64,000 bases of DNA from Conus ventricosus (Eukaryota; Mollusca; Gastropoda; Neogastropoda; Conidae): NCBI GenBank assembly GCA_018398815.1, contig CM031601.1, positions 32,561,380 to 32,625,379 on the forward strand, read 5' to 3'. Numbering within the stretch: the stretch's first letter is position 1; each line of letters opens with the position of its first letter. Positions 1-11,034 of the stretch are shown one piece after another. Position numbers and translations under genes: made by a program. Below the pieces are notes generated by a model that was given only the letters and a program-made list of their open reading frames with translations, had not been told where the DNA came from and searched no databases.

Positions 1-93
1 ACTTACGTCTGCACACGCACACACACGTGCACATACATGCAGGCACACACGTGCACACACACACATGCGCACGCTCGCACGCACGTAGGCACG

Positions 94-125
<32 letters not shown>

Positions 126-236
126 TGCGCGCGCACGCGCACACACACATGCCCACACACGCATGCACACACATGCGCATATACACACATGCCCACACAT
201 GCCCACACACATGTGCACATTCACACACATACAAAA
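1..236. repeat. CA-rich microsatellite
   Basis: Imperfect (CA)n with interspersed TG, CG and CCCA steps. Reading frames across it are repeat translations (His/Thr or Val/Cys) and are not genes. Confidence 0.95.
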
Positions 237-484
237 AACAAACAAACAATGTTAGGTAGGCACTCAAGGTCTGACCAGCGCATTGGGCTAATACGTAGGT
301 CAGATATCTACTAAGTCGTAGCCAGAAGAGCCTCTTCTTCAATTCTCTCATCTTAGTTGTTAATTCATTTATCATTCAGCTAAAAAAAAATCATGCGTAG
401 AGTGGTCTCAAAACTTAGCGGATGTGGTGCAGCGTATATGGACTAGTCCGCGCGCAGTGACGCCTCCTTGATGAAACTGAAACT
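237..484. other. Unique spacer, nothing recognised
   Basis: Non-repetitive sequence between two repeats. I see no gene, RNA or mobile-element signature. Confidence 0.6.
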
Positions 485-1335
485 ATGTTGTCCTGTTTTG
501 CTGTGCTGTGTTGTGTTGTCCTGTTTTGCTGTGCTGTGTTGTGTTGTCCTGTTTTGCTGTGCTGTGTTGTGGGCGTCCTGTTTTGCTGTGCTGTGTTTAT
601 GTTGCCCTGTTTTGCTGTGCTGTGTTTATGTTGTCCTGTTTTGCTGTGCTGTGCTAATGTTGTCCTATTTTGCTGTGCTGTGTTGTGTTGTGTTGTACTG
701 TTGTGCTGTGCTTATGTTGTCCTGTTTTGTTGTGCTGTGTTTATGTTGCCCTGTTTTGCTGTGCTGTGCTAATGTTGTCCTATTTTGCTGTGCTGTGTTT
801 ATGTTGTCCTGTTTTGCTGTGCTGTGTTGTGGGCGTCCTGTTTTGTTGTGCTGTGTTTATGTTGCCCTGTTTTGCTGTGCTGTGCTAATGTTGTCCTATT
901 TTGCTGTGCTGTGTTTATGTTGTCCTGTTTTGCTGTGCTGTGCTAATGTTGTCCTATTTTGCTGTGCTGTGTTTATGTTGTCCTGTTTTGCTGTGCTGTG
1001 CTAATGTTGTCCTATTTTGCTGTGCTGTGTTTGTTGTGCTGTTGTGCTGTGTTTATGTTCTCCTGTTTTGTTGTGCTGTGTTTATGTTGCCCTGTTTTGT
1101 TGTGCTGTGTTCATGTTGTCCTGTTTTGCTTGCTGTGTTTATGTTGTCCTGTTTTGGTGTGCTGTTTGTTGTCCTGTTTTGCTGTGTTGTGTTGTCCTGT
1201 TTTGTTGTGCTGCTTGTTGTGTTTTGCAGTGGTGTTTATGTTGTCCTGTTTTGGTGTGCTGTGTTTATGTTGTCCTGTTTTGTTGTGCTGTGTTTTGTTG
1301 TCCTGTTCTGCTGTGCTGTGTCGTGCTGATCCTAA
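485..1335 (+). repeat. TG-rich minisatellite, units of about 24-29 bp
   Basis: About 30 variant copies of a unit built on TGTTGTCCTGTTTTGCTGTG followed by CTGTG and an optional TTTA or CTAA. The array has no stop codons in some frames and translates as Cys/Leu/Val repeats, so its long open frames are a by-product of the unit. Confidence 0.93.
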
Positions 1336-1375
1336 ATCATCTTCTGAACATTCACACTAGATAGATAGACGTGTG

Positions 1376-1376
<1 letters not shown>

Positions 1377-1447
<71 letters not shown>

Positions 1448-1481
1448 TGTAGATAGATTCATACATACATACATAACATAC

Positions 1482-1528
<47 letters not shown>
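1377..1528. repeat. (AG)n microsatellite, two blocks with a CATA spacer
   Basis: Pure AG runs at about 1377-1446 and 1484-1527 flank a short (ACAT)n block. Confidence 0.95.
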
Positions 1529-1529
<1 letters not shown>

Positions 1530-2022
1530 CGTAAATCATCTCTGTGTATCTTGCATGAAAAAAAAACTCATCAAATTATGCACGCAAAACATTCTATGAT
1601 CATGCCAACGATGTGTGATGTAAGAAAACACAAAATACCCAGCAAACCAACAAGAAACTCTGGCATTCCACGGCATGCATCGTGTACTGACAGCATTTCA
1701 TATTGCCCATATAAACTACGGACGTTACTACAGAAGAAAGAATCAAGGTTGGTTATTCATGAAAAGAAGCAAATTGCCCATTTGAGTCACGTGCGATGAA
1801 TTCATGCAATGTAACATGGAGGGTTGCATGCTACATGGAGAAGGAGAGGAGCATGCAGATAGTTCCAAATATAAAATGCAGACATGTTTCCAAAAACAAT
1901 ATCGATAATGATATTAATAATAACAATAATGAGGACAATGTCTATAGCGTCCACTCTAACAAAGTTGGCCACAGGGCGCTTAACCAGTTTTAACAAATCA
2001 ATATGTAAAATATACGCAAGAC
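1529..2022. other. Unique AT-rich stretch, nothing recognised
   Basis: No coding potential beyond short chance frames, and no RNA or element signature. Confidence 0.55.
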
Positions 2023-2160
2023 ACACACACACGCACACACACGCACGCACGCACGCATGCATGTACGCACGCATGTACGCACGCACACATCCTTCTACTT
2101 TGTGAGTCATCAACAAATGCACGCACTCGCATGCGCGCACTCACACCGTCACACACCGCA
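2023..2160. repeat. CA/CGCA microsatellite
   Basis: (CACACG)n and (CGCA)n blocks that fade into CA-rich sequence near 2160. Confidence 0.9.
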
Positions 2161-2639
2161 TTTTCAAACACTCAATCCAATCACAGCATGTTTACTCCAT
2201 ACGCGCGCATCCACTCCATCCAAAGGAGAGACTGGAGAAACAAGAATTCACTTTTTGTGGTCAATTTACCAAACACAACACAATTTATTTACAATAATAT
2301 TAGTAACGCACATAATAGCTTTTTTTGTTCAGATTTTATGTCCAATAATCATGCAAACCCCTTTCCTTCTTTCTTTAAAAAAAAAACATACAAGTATTAT
2401 ATTTCTCGCACTTCTTTTCTTTAAACGGTTGCTGGGTAAAGGTTTCTTTTTTTTTAAATTCCACCAGCGGGAATCAAGCTTCCAGGAGGCAGGTAGAACG
2501 ATCTGATGGATGGACGCTGAGGTTTTCTGGAAAGAAACCCCAAGTCATTACGTTAGCTTTTGAACATGTAAGCTTGATCTTTTTCTTTTGAGACATTATA
2601 CAACAGAACATGGTACACATTATACTCACGAATTTGTCG
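2161..2639. other. Unique stretch, nothing recognised
   Basis: AT-rich with short A and T runs. No supported gene. Confidence 0.5.
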
Positions 2640-3335
2640 CATTCTATTTCCAGCACATTCCTACCTACAGCTGGGGATGCAAAGTGAAATCTTTCCAAAA
2701 AGATTAATCTAAAAAAAAAGTTTTTTTTTAACCAGTTATGCGTTTTCACAAAATGATTCTTATTACACAATGTCATTTTATTATTATTTTACTGGGGTTT
2801 TTTTTAATCAATCACATCAACCATAAACATTCACTTATGAATGATTTCTCTCTTCTCTTTATGTATTTGTTATTCCCGAACTGGTAACTTACCCACAGGG
2901 AATCAATATTTTGAATCCATACAGACTTCTGTCTGCACTGCATTGACATCGACTACTCTCTGGTCGTACGGAAAACTAGGTTTTGCTTTTACAGCTCCCA
3001 AGGTTGAAAATCAATGACCAACTTGGCCCAAGCTAACCGCCCTATCCTCCTGTGCTAGATTTTCCTTTTACAACCCCCAAGGTTGAACATCAATTACCAA
3101 CTTGGCCCAAGCTAACCGCCCTATCCTCCTGTCTGGCACCCCTAGTCTGCCATACAGATCGGGAACACACCGTCCTACAAAACAGTGAACTCTTCTCGCT
3201 AATCAAGAAAAGTTTAGGAATTCAAACACTGTTCACATATGGTCTAACATTTTTGTCGAAAGTTCTAAATCGTTATCTGCACATATCCACTGTCATGACA
3301 CCCCCATACCGTGACAAAAAACTGAGTTAACATTT
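2640..3335 (+). repeat. Dispersed repeat, copy A
   Basis: This block matches the reverse complement of about 37195-37830 along its length. Shared landmarks are AACTTGGCCCAAGCTAACCG at about 3100, a GACAGATCGGGAACACACCG-like block, and GTTTTCACAAAATG near 2745. Inside the copy, about 55 bp (TTTTACA...CCTCCTGTG) occurs twice in tandem near 2980-3130. No protein similarity is seen, so it is an unclassified interspersed repeat. Confidence 0.75.
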
Positions 3336-3938
3336 TTAAAAAAAGAAAAAATAGACAAAACCTTACTTTAAAAAAACAACTACATATAAAAAACCCAGCA
3401 AAGTTCAAAGTTCATAAATCAAATAACTGTTACGTAGAAGCATTGAGTCAAACAAAACTCAATAATGTCAGCAAAATTCAAAGACTAACATTATTAGAGT
3501 ATACAATCCCATGTCATCATTAATTGTCAGTGCAATAATCATGCCTATCATAGATAATGTTCATTTGGGGTTTTTTTCGTGAAAAAAGACATCTAGTTAT
3601 CATAAGTCAACCAGATGTGTAATTCGTGGAGAACAATTCATTTCTAAAAAAAAAAAAAAAGAAACATCACCAACAAAGCAGTGATTCAGGATGCCGCATT
3701 TCATTGTTTATCTTCAGGAGACACAAAAAACAGATCACGATTAAGAGACAAATACATCATCATGCATATCACCGTAATCACTTTAGGTAAAAGAAAATTT
3801 ATACCACATCATTTAGTACATAGATGTCAAAATAGTCTTTTTTTTTATCAAATCAAACAATGAAAAAGACTAACACAATAATGCATCATGAACACATCAT
3901 AGACCCAAACCATCTCTGTAATCAGACAAGCAGAACAG
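3336..3938. other. AT-rich non-coding stretch
   Basis: A-rich sequence with several homopolymer runs. No gene or element signature. Confidence 0.55.
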
Positions 3939-4124
3939 CAGTAACATAGTATCAGTTCATGATATACAGCAGTAACATAGTATCAGTTCATGATATACAG
4001 CAGTAACATAGTATCAGTTCATGATATACAGCAGTAACATAGTATCAGTTCATGATATACAGCAGTAACATAGTATCAGTTCATGATATACAGCAGTAAC
4101 ATAGTATCAGTTCATGATATACAT
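3939..4124 (+). repeat. 31-bp tandem repeat, six copies
   Basis: The unit CAGTAACATAGTATCAGTTC plus ATGATATACAG repeats exactly every 31 bp from 3939 and ends near 4124. Copies are essentially identical, which suggests recent expansion. Confidence 0.95.
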
Positions 4125-4345
4125 GCAATAAATGACAAAAGTTGTTTTTTTCAGCTTCCTCCTTCTTTCTTCTATTCCCTAGATTTTAAAAAATCGGCCA
4201 AAACGTTGGTAGAACCAGAAATTGGTTCAACCACGAATGAGTACTCCTCGATGGCCAGAGACCAGCGCAACAAACGACAGGGTTTTTTTTTGTTTGTTTT
4301 TTGTTTGTTTGGTGTGTTTTTTTCGTTGTTGTTTTTCTTTTTTTT

Positions 4346-5965
4346 TTATGAGACGCCTTTAGAAAAAGTCAGAGGCCTGTGATCTGTCTGAAGAGTGAAA
4401 GATCGACCAGACAGAAATCGTTCAAACTTTGAGCAGGCCCAGACGATCGCCAAGCATCCCTTCTCAATTGTGGAGTACTTTTCCCGGGATGCAGTGAACT
4501 TCTTGCTTGCAAACTGTACTGGATGCAACACATTGTCACGTGCTGTAGCAGCACAGCTTCCATTCCGGAGGAACATCTGTCAGTGCGCAAAACGAATTCT
4601 TTGTTCAGGTCAGGCAACAACAAAACTGGAAAACAGTTCAACATTTTCTGCACTGTCTCTAAGGCTGTCTGACAGTCAGGAGTCCAAGTCACTGAACGTC
4701 GTCTTTGTCCTTTAGTGAGATCAGTCAGAGGAGCAGTCAAAGCAGCAAAGTTGGCCACATAACGTCTGTAATACGAAAGCAAGCCCCAAAGTCATCGAAC
4801 CTGCTTCTTTGAACAAGGGGTTTTGATGGAAAAGATCTTTTCAATTTTCTGTCTCTCTCGAGGAATGGAACCGACTGAAACACGACGTCCAAGGAACTCC
4901 AGTTCCTGGTAGCCTGTAGCCTGTCATGATTTGGGATGGTTGCGGCGTGAGACCAAAAGTTCGAAGTCACGAGAAAACTTCACGCAAGCAAGAAAGCAGC
5001 GAATCCCATGTTGACAATGCTAATGGAACACCATAAAAAAAGACTGACCGCAGATACCTTATGCAACTTTCACATTTTCATCATTCTCGCAAAGGTTGCA
5101 GGAGCATGTGAACCAAATGACACAGACCAATGGGGTCTGAAAGGCCGTTTGGATTTTGTCTTCCTCAGCCAAGGGGATCTGCCAATAACTTTTAGTAAGG
5201 TCGATTTTACAAAATACTGAGCAAGCGACAATTGGCAGAAAAGATCTTTCACATCAGGTATAGGCTCAGACTCAAAAACTGTGACTGTTAAGTGCTCTGT
5301 TATCCACACAGAACTGACCTGAGCCATCTGGTGTAGAAACCAAAAAAAACGGGAGCAGAATGTGGGGAACTAGAACGCTCAATAACGCCAAGACGATTTT
5401 CACATCGTCAAATGCTTCATCCTGACCTGACAAGGTAGACAGTACAACATCGTCAACACCACCACCCTGCACAACACCCACTGAAGATGCATTTATAACA
5501 GGTAAATCATTTGACACATTTATAACAGGTAAATCATTTGACACATATGACATTTGATCATTTGACACACATTTGGTCATTTGACACACACGACGCAGAC
5601 TTGGTGGAAAATGTAACACAATTCACTGGCAAAACATCTTCAATGTCAAAAGTCACAGCAGATATATAAGGATCAAAATGAGCATTTGTTTTTTGGCAAG
5701 TGTCACAAGACTGACAATAACGGGACACATGCACTCTCGTGAAAAGAAAGAAGATAAAACTCGTTGTAGAGTACGCTTTTCACCACAACGATCTGAAAAC
5801 AATAGAATGATGAGCAGCCTGCAGGACACGTAATGACATGGGAACCACAATTTGCTCCACAAACGTATCTTGCTTCGGAAACAAACCATACAGTACACCG
5901 TTCTTTGTGACGTACACAATTTCATTACAATGACCAGGTAATTTTTCAGTCACTTTTGGGAACAA
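4346..5965 (-). mobile_element. Gmr1-like Ty3/gypsy LTR-retrotransposon relic (pol)
   Basis: Read on the minus strand, this is a decayed pol. At 5965-5650 an integrase-type H2C2 finger is seen (VVPMSLR, AAHHSI, then a shifted frame with GEKRTLQRVLS and CQSCDTCQK). Reverse transcriptase starts near 5330 (FLVSTPDGSGQFCVDNRALN, then EPIPDVKDLF, RPFRPHW). It continues at 4980-4580 (LLSYYRRYVANFAALTAPLT) and into RNase H at 4576-4350 (LHPVQFASKKF, EKGCLAIVWA, LQTDHRPLTF). Several frameshifts and stops make it non-functional. The integrase finger lies upstream of reverse transcriptase, the order of the Gmr1 group rather than ordinary Ty3/gypsy. The integrase core, which needs about 600 bp, is missing. 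No LTRs, gag or protease were found. Confidence 0.82.
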
Positions 5966-6046
5966 ATGAGAAAGTGTGTTATCTTCTTATTGCATTTGCG
6001 CCAGTTTATCTGGTGTAATGTCAAGCTGGGAAATGGTAGGGACATG

Positions 6047-6049
<3 letters not shown>

Positions 6050-6109
<60 letters not shown>

Positions 6110-6121
6110 TTCCCCTCAGCG

Positions 6122-6160
<39 letters not shown>

Positions 6161-6205
6161 CTCTCTCTCTCCTCTCTCCTCTCTCTCCCTTCACTTTACC
6201 TCTCC
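6050..6205. repeat. (CA)n then (CT)n microsatellites
   Basis: (CA)n at about 6050-6109 and (CT)n with CCT interruptions at about 6121-6205. They lie just 3' of the fucosyltransferase stop codon on the minus strand, where its 3' UTR would be. Confidence 0.95.
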
Positions 6206-6267
6206 TTCCATCCCCGATACCCGCACACATGACCCAGACCCCAGCAGGTAATGTATTCAGCAGCACT

Positions 6268-6945
6268 CTAAAAAGGTCTGGGACTGGAGCATCCGTGAGC
6301 ATGGTACCAGCCGTACAAGTCTGGATAGGTTTTCTTGAAGCGCTGCCAGTGATGCAGCTTGTAGCACAGCTGGCAGAAGGAGTCTACAATGCCGTGTTCG
6401 TGGTACATCAGATGAGCTCGTCTCCACAGCATGTCCACGTAGTCCGCTTCGTCCTGTGCCAGCGACAGCAAATAACGACCCAAGTCTTCGGGACTGGGGA
6501 AGCTTTCTGCATCAATGAACGTCCCTGAGGGGAAAAAGCGCAAATAGTTGGCCCCTCCCCGCACCACCGATAACACGTGCAACTCCTTGTAGAATGTCTT
6601 GTAGTACTTCTCTGTGATGTAGTCCGTGCACATGGAATTCTCAAAGGACAGGTAGAAGAGATAGTCGTTGAGGAGGTTGCTACATTTGGGGTCATCTCGT
6701 CGACAGGACAGGTTGCCGCAGCGGCCGTAAATGTCCACGGGGATGACCTTTCTCAGCCTCCGGACGTACTGGTCGCGTTTGCTCTGGACGTGGCAGTTGG
6801 AAGACATCCAGGCCACGTACTTCTTCTTCTGGCGCTTCAGGGTGAGCAGGGCAGTGTGGGAGGGCGGGGAGGGCGTCCTCTTGAGGTAGCCCACGGGTTC
6901 AAAGATGTCGGAGTCGGTGCGGAAGTTCCATGTCCAGTTGAAGGC
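6268..6945 (-). CDS. Alpha-1,3-fucosyltransferase (GT10), C-terminal exon
   Basis: This exon encodes the last 225 residues of a Golgi alpha-1,3-fucosyltransferase, which transfers fucose from GDP-fucose to GlcNAc or LacNAc on glycans. It holds the GT10 donor-binding signature: FYLSFENSMCTDYITEKYYK about 115-135 residues in, followed by VVRGGANYLRFFPSGTFIDA and DLGRYLLSLAQDEADYVDML. The exon opens with AFNWTWNFRTDSDI, the expected continuation of the SKTDWNS at the end of the upstream exon. The acceptor is TTTCAG at 6952-6946 on the minus strand and the join is phase 0. The stop TAG is at 6270-6268. The N-terminal exon is at 26909-27653, so the intron is 19,963 bp. The frame is intact, unlike the decayed elements around it. 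Which linkage it makes (core alpha-1,3 or Lewis type) cannot be told from sequence. Confidence 0.95.
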   Translation of the reverse strand, partial: AFNWTWNFRTDSDIFEPVGYLKRTPSPPSHTALLTLKRQKKKYVAWMSSNCHVQSKRDQYVRRLRKVIPVDIYGRCGNLSCRRDDPKCSNLLNDYLFYLSFENSMCTDYITEKYYKTFYKELHVLSVVRGGANYLRFFPSGTFIDAESFPSPEDLGRYLLSLAQDEADYVDMLWRRAHLMYHEHGIVDSFCQLCYKLHHWQRFKKTYPDLYGWYHAHGCSSPRPF

Positions 6946-7310
6946 CTGAAAGAGATTTTTTAACAAAAGTTACAAATTATGCGAAGAAGATTTGTTTGTT
7001 GATTGTTTGTTGCTTTGTTTGTTAAACCTTCAAAGAAGCCTGTTTTTTCATCACAAATTATGCGAAGATTTGTTTGTTGTTGTTTGTATAGCCTTCAAAG
7101 AAGTCATTTTATCATATCTAGCAATACAAATAAGGCATGTACATGAATAGATCATCATAACATTACACGAACATACAACAGTATTCTCAACGATGTAGAA
7201 AACCATCATACTCCGTCACTGGCCATTAGAAAGATCTGGACTGAAAATAGACGAAAGCTACATAGTTATTATTTGTATTAAAGTTATTTTTCTTTTTGGG
7301 GATGGGTGGG
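6946..7310. other. Intronic sequence with a short direct repeat
   Basis: Start of the long fucosyltransferase intron as seen from its 3' end. A block with ACAAATTATGCGAAG and CCTTCAAAGAAG occurs twice, about 70 bp apart (near 6970 and 7050). Nothing else is seen. Confidence 0.6.
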
Positions 7311-7410
7311 GGTTGGTTGGTGGTTGGTTGGTTGGTTGGTTGGTTGGTTGATTGATTTTTTGTTTGGTTTTGTTTGTTTGTGTGCTTGCTTGTTTGTTTG
7401 TTTAACAAGA
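7311..7410. repeat. (TTGG)n / (TTTG)n microsatellite
   Basis: Runs of GGTT and GTTT units within the fucosyltransferase intron. Confidence 0.92.
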
Positions 7411-7499
7411 ACACTGACCAAAGCTGACCGGTTCCCAATATAACTACTCCTCGCCCTTCTTTCCCCACATGTATGCCCGAGCACGAGCACGAACACCGT

Positions 7500-8190
7500 T
7501 ATACTCCCATTTCAAATTAGTTATGCAGCTAACGTGTGGCCTAGACAGGTACTACAGCAAAGGAGTAACTAGGAGTGTTATATTCCCATTTCAAATTATT
7601 ACAAAGCTAACGTGTGGCCTAGACAGGTACTACAGCAAAGGAGTAACTAGGAGTGTTATATTCCCATTTCAAATTATTACAAAGCTAACGTGTGGCCTAG
7701 ACAGGTACTACAGCAAAGGAGTAACTAGGAGTGTTATATTCCCATTTCAAATTATTACAAAGCTAACGTATGGCCTGGACAGGTACTACAGCAAAGGAGT
7801 AACTAGGAGTGTTATATTCCCATTTCAAATTATTACAAAGCTAACGTATGGCCTAGACAGGTACTACAGCAAAGGAGTAACTAGGTGTGTTATATTCCCA
7901 TTTCAGATTAGTTACAAAGCTAACGTGTGGCATAGGAATTTCGGCAAAAGAGTTACTTTATTCCCATGTCAAATTAGTTATAAAGCTAACCTGTGGCATA
8001 GACAGGAATTACGGTAAAGGAATGTCTTTGGAGTGTTATATTCCCATGCCAAATTAGTTACAAAGCAAACGTATTACACAGACAGGAACTACGGCAAAAG
8101 GGTGACTTTATTCCCATGTCAAATTGGTTACAAGCCTAATGTATGGCATAGACAGGAATCACGGCAAAGGAGTCACTAGGAGCAGGACAG
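7500..8190 (+). repeat. 78-bp satellite, about nine copies
   Basis: The unit starts near TTCCCATTTCAAATTATTAC and includes ACAGCAAAGGAGTAACTAGG. The period is 78 bp (for example 7583 to 7661). The first five copies are near-identical and the last four diverge. Because 78 is divisible by three, one frame stays open as a 26-residue repeat. No start context or splice signals support translation. Confidence 0.93.
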
Positions 8191-8274
8191 ACATAAAAAT
8201 TTTCTTTAAATGTCTGTCTTACAGGAAGCACGAAGTGTGTGAAAGATTTACATCATAATGCCAGCACAAGCCGT

Positions 8275-8585
8275 CTCCCTCGCTCCACCCATCCCCGTCG
8301 GCCCTTTGGCTTCAGTCCCTCCACCTCCTTCGCCACTCCCCTCCACCTCCTATCCTGCCCCCCCCTCACACCCCCCCCCACCCTCTCCACTCCCCACTCC
8401 CCCCCCCCCCCCCTCCCCCCCCCCCCCCCCACCCCTCTCCATCCCCCCCCCCCCCCCCCCCGTCTCATCCCTCCTCCTCTCCGTCAACTCTCCCCATAGT
8501 TCCTCCTTCCCTTCCCCCATCCTTTCACTGCTTTGTCCCCCCAACCCCCCCCCCCCCCCCCCCTCCCTTCCTTTCCCCCGTGCCA
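8275..8585. repeat. C-rich polypyrimidine low-complexity tract
   Basis: Almost pure pyrimidine on the plus strand with several C runs of 10-20 near 8400, 8450 and 8550. Frames across it are Pro-rich or Gly-rich artefacts. Run lengths are likely to be unreliable. Confidence 0.93.
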
Positions 8586-8800
8586 GGTGTACTTGACTCT
8601 CTTGGACTCCCAACATCGTATGGCTTGGCCATTCGCTCGCATTAAAATGCGACTAATGCGATTTTTTTTTCCTCGAATGTAATGGGCTTTTTGATATGTC
8701 AGTATGCTAATGAGTTAGAATGTCAAAGTTGTGGAATATCAAACGAACATTGTACGATGATATGATCAAATACACTAATAGACTGCAGAGATAGACGGCA

Positions 8801-8819
8801 CACACACACATACACACAC

Positions 8820-8890
<71 letters not shown>

Positions 8891-8893
8891 CCT

Positions 8894-8926
<33 letters not shown>

Positions 8927-8941
8927 TCTCTCTCTCTCTCT
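8801..8941. repeat. (CA)n then (CT)n microsatellite
   Basis: Short CA block followed by about 120 bp of CT with occasional CC interruptions. Confidence 0.95.
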
Positions 8942-9178
8942 GCGTTTTATATATTCGATAGGTCACACATTTCTAACTCTTTCGCCTCCACGTATTTTGA
9001 AAATTATTATTTCCAAGAAACAGTTTTTTGTAGCAAGTCATTTTCCCCCCCAAATACATGTAGCTTTATCACTTTTAAGCCATTTTCTCGATTTCAGTAC
9101 AATAAAGATAATGGTTGCAGTTTAAATATGAACAGACTGTCTCTTTTCCGTCATCTTTCAACATCTTGTCTTGCACTT
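8942..9178. other. Unique intronic spacer
   Basis: No feature seen. Confidence 0.55.
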
Positions 9179-10440
9179 GCATGGCTTGATTTGTTGTATG
9201 GCTTGATTTGTTGTATGGCTTGATTTGTTGTATGGCTTGATTTGTTGCATGGCTTGATTTGTTGTATGCTTGATTTGTTGTATGGTTTGATTTGTCGTGT
9301 GACTTGATTTGTTGTACGGTTTGATTTGTCGTGTGACTTGATTTGTTGTATGGTTTGATTTGTTGCATGGCTTGATTTGTTGCATGGCTTGATTTGTTGC
9401 ATGGCTTGATTTGTTGTATTTGTTATATGGCTTGATCTGTTGTATGGCTTGATTTGTTGAATTTGTTGTATGGCTTGATTTGTTGTATTTGTTGTATGGC
9501 TTGATTTGTTGTATGGCTTGATTTGTTGTATTTGTTGCATGGCTTGATTTGTTGTATGGCTTGATTTGTTGTATGGCTTGATTTGTTGTATGGCTTGATT
9601 TGTTGTATGGCTTGAATTGTTGTATTTGTTGTATGGCTTGATTTGTTGTATTTGTTGTATGGCTTGATTTGTTGTATTTGTTGTAAGGCTTGATTTGTTG
9701 CATGGCTTGATTTGTTGTATGGCTTGATTTGTTGTATGGTTTGGTTTGTTGTATGGCTTGGTTTGTTGTATGGCTTGGTTTGTTGTATGGCTTGATTTGT
9801 TGTATGGCTTGATTTGTTGTATGGCTTGGTTTGTTGTATGGCTTGGTTTGTTGTATGGCTTGATTTGTTGGATGGCTTGATTTGTTGTATGGCTTGATTT
9901 GTTGTATGGCTTGAATTGTTGTATTTGTTGTATGGCTTGATTTGTTGTATTTGTTGTATGGCTTGATTTGTTGTATGGCTTGATTTTTTAACATGTTGTT
10001 TGGCTTGATTTGTTGTATTTGTTGTATGGCTTGATTTGTTGTATTTGTTGTATGGCTTGATTTGTTGTATGGCTTGATTTGTTGTTTGGCTTGATTTGTT
10101 GTATTTGTTGCATGGCTTGATTTGTTGTATTTGTTGTATGGCTTGATTTGTTGTATTGTTTGATTTATTGTATGGCTTGATTTGTTGTATGGCTTGATTT
10201 GTTGTATGGCTTGATTTGTTGCATTTGTTGTATGGCTTGACTTGTATTTGTTGTATGGTTTGATTTGTTGCATGGCTTGATTTGTTGTATTTGTTATATG
10301 GCTTAATTTGTTAAATGGCTTTATTTGTTGTATGGCTTGATTTGTTGTATTTGTTGTATGGCTTGACTTGTATTTGTTGTATGGTTTGATTTGTTGCATG
10401 GCTTGATTTGTTGTATTGTTTGATTTGTTGTATGGCTTTA
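9179..10440 (+). repeat. 17-bp minisatellite, about 70 copies
   Basis: Unit GGCTTGATTTGTTGTAT, with 9-bp TTTGTTGTA insertions between some copies. On the minus strand the unit lacks stops in all frames, so a 449-codon open frame results (repeating IQQIKPYNKSSHTTNQA). Its first codon is not ATG and the composition is purely that of the repeat, so I do not call a gene. Confidence 0.95.
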
Positions 10441-11034
10441 ATCTATGCAGAAACGGAAGATACATGCCGGACCTCGCTGTACTATTTTGAGTCACTGACT
10501 GAAACACGTATCCGTTTCAGATGTACGCTCTCACTAAACTGTGGGTAGAGTGTCCGCTTTCTCTCAAACTCTCTGTGTCGCATTTAGAAAAAAAAAAAAC
10601 CACACATGAACGTCCATAAAGACTGGAAAATGGCAGTGTGTAGTACAGGAAGCTACAAATGAAACTAGAGAGAGTCAAAGATGACGAGATTTCAGGACAG
10701 ATAAGCGCTTGGCACTCTGCTGTTTTCCTGCCTTTGTGGACCCTTCATTACTGTAAATGCTTTTTTTTGTCTGGAAAAAATATGTTGTACCAAGTTTTTC
10801 TTTTCTTATAAACTGTTCATAAGACGAACATTGTATAAACTGTCCACATAGGGCACCAGCTGTCCAGTGAACTCTATTTGATCATGTGGATTTTCATGTG
10901 GTGGTTGTTGTTGCTGTTGTTCTTGTTGTTGTTACATTTATGCATTTTAACCACCTTTTCTCACCTGTAACATCTGACAAAAAATAAACTTTGACGTCAG
11001 CGAATAGCTTACCTCCCCAACCCCAAGGATCAGT
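10441..11034. other. Unique intronic stretch with a small (GTT)n
   Basis: (GTT)n-like block at about 10899-10933; otherwise nothing recognised. Confidence 0.55.

Noticed and set aside
468..1364. Several Cys/Leu/Val-rich frames of 70-178 codons
   Set aside because: They are frame shadows of the TG-rich minisatellite at 485-1335.
8239..8616. Pro-rich and Gly-rich frames on both strands
   Set aside because: They are low-complexity pyrimidine tract translations.
9158..10507. 449-codon open frame on the minus strand
   Set aside because: It is the translation of a 17-bp minisatellite that lacks stops in every frame; there is no ATG, domain or splice context.
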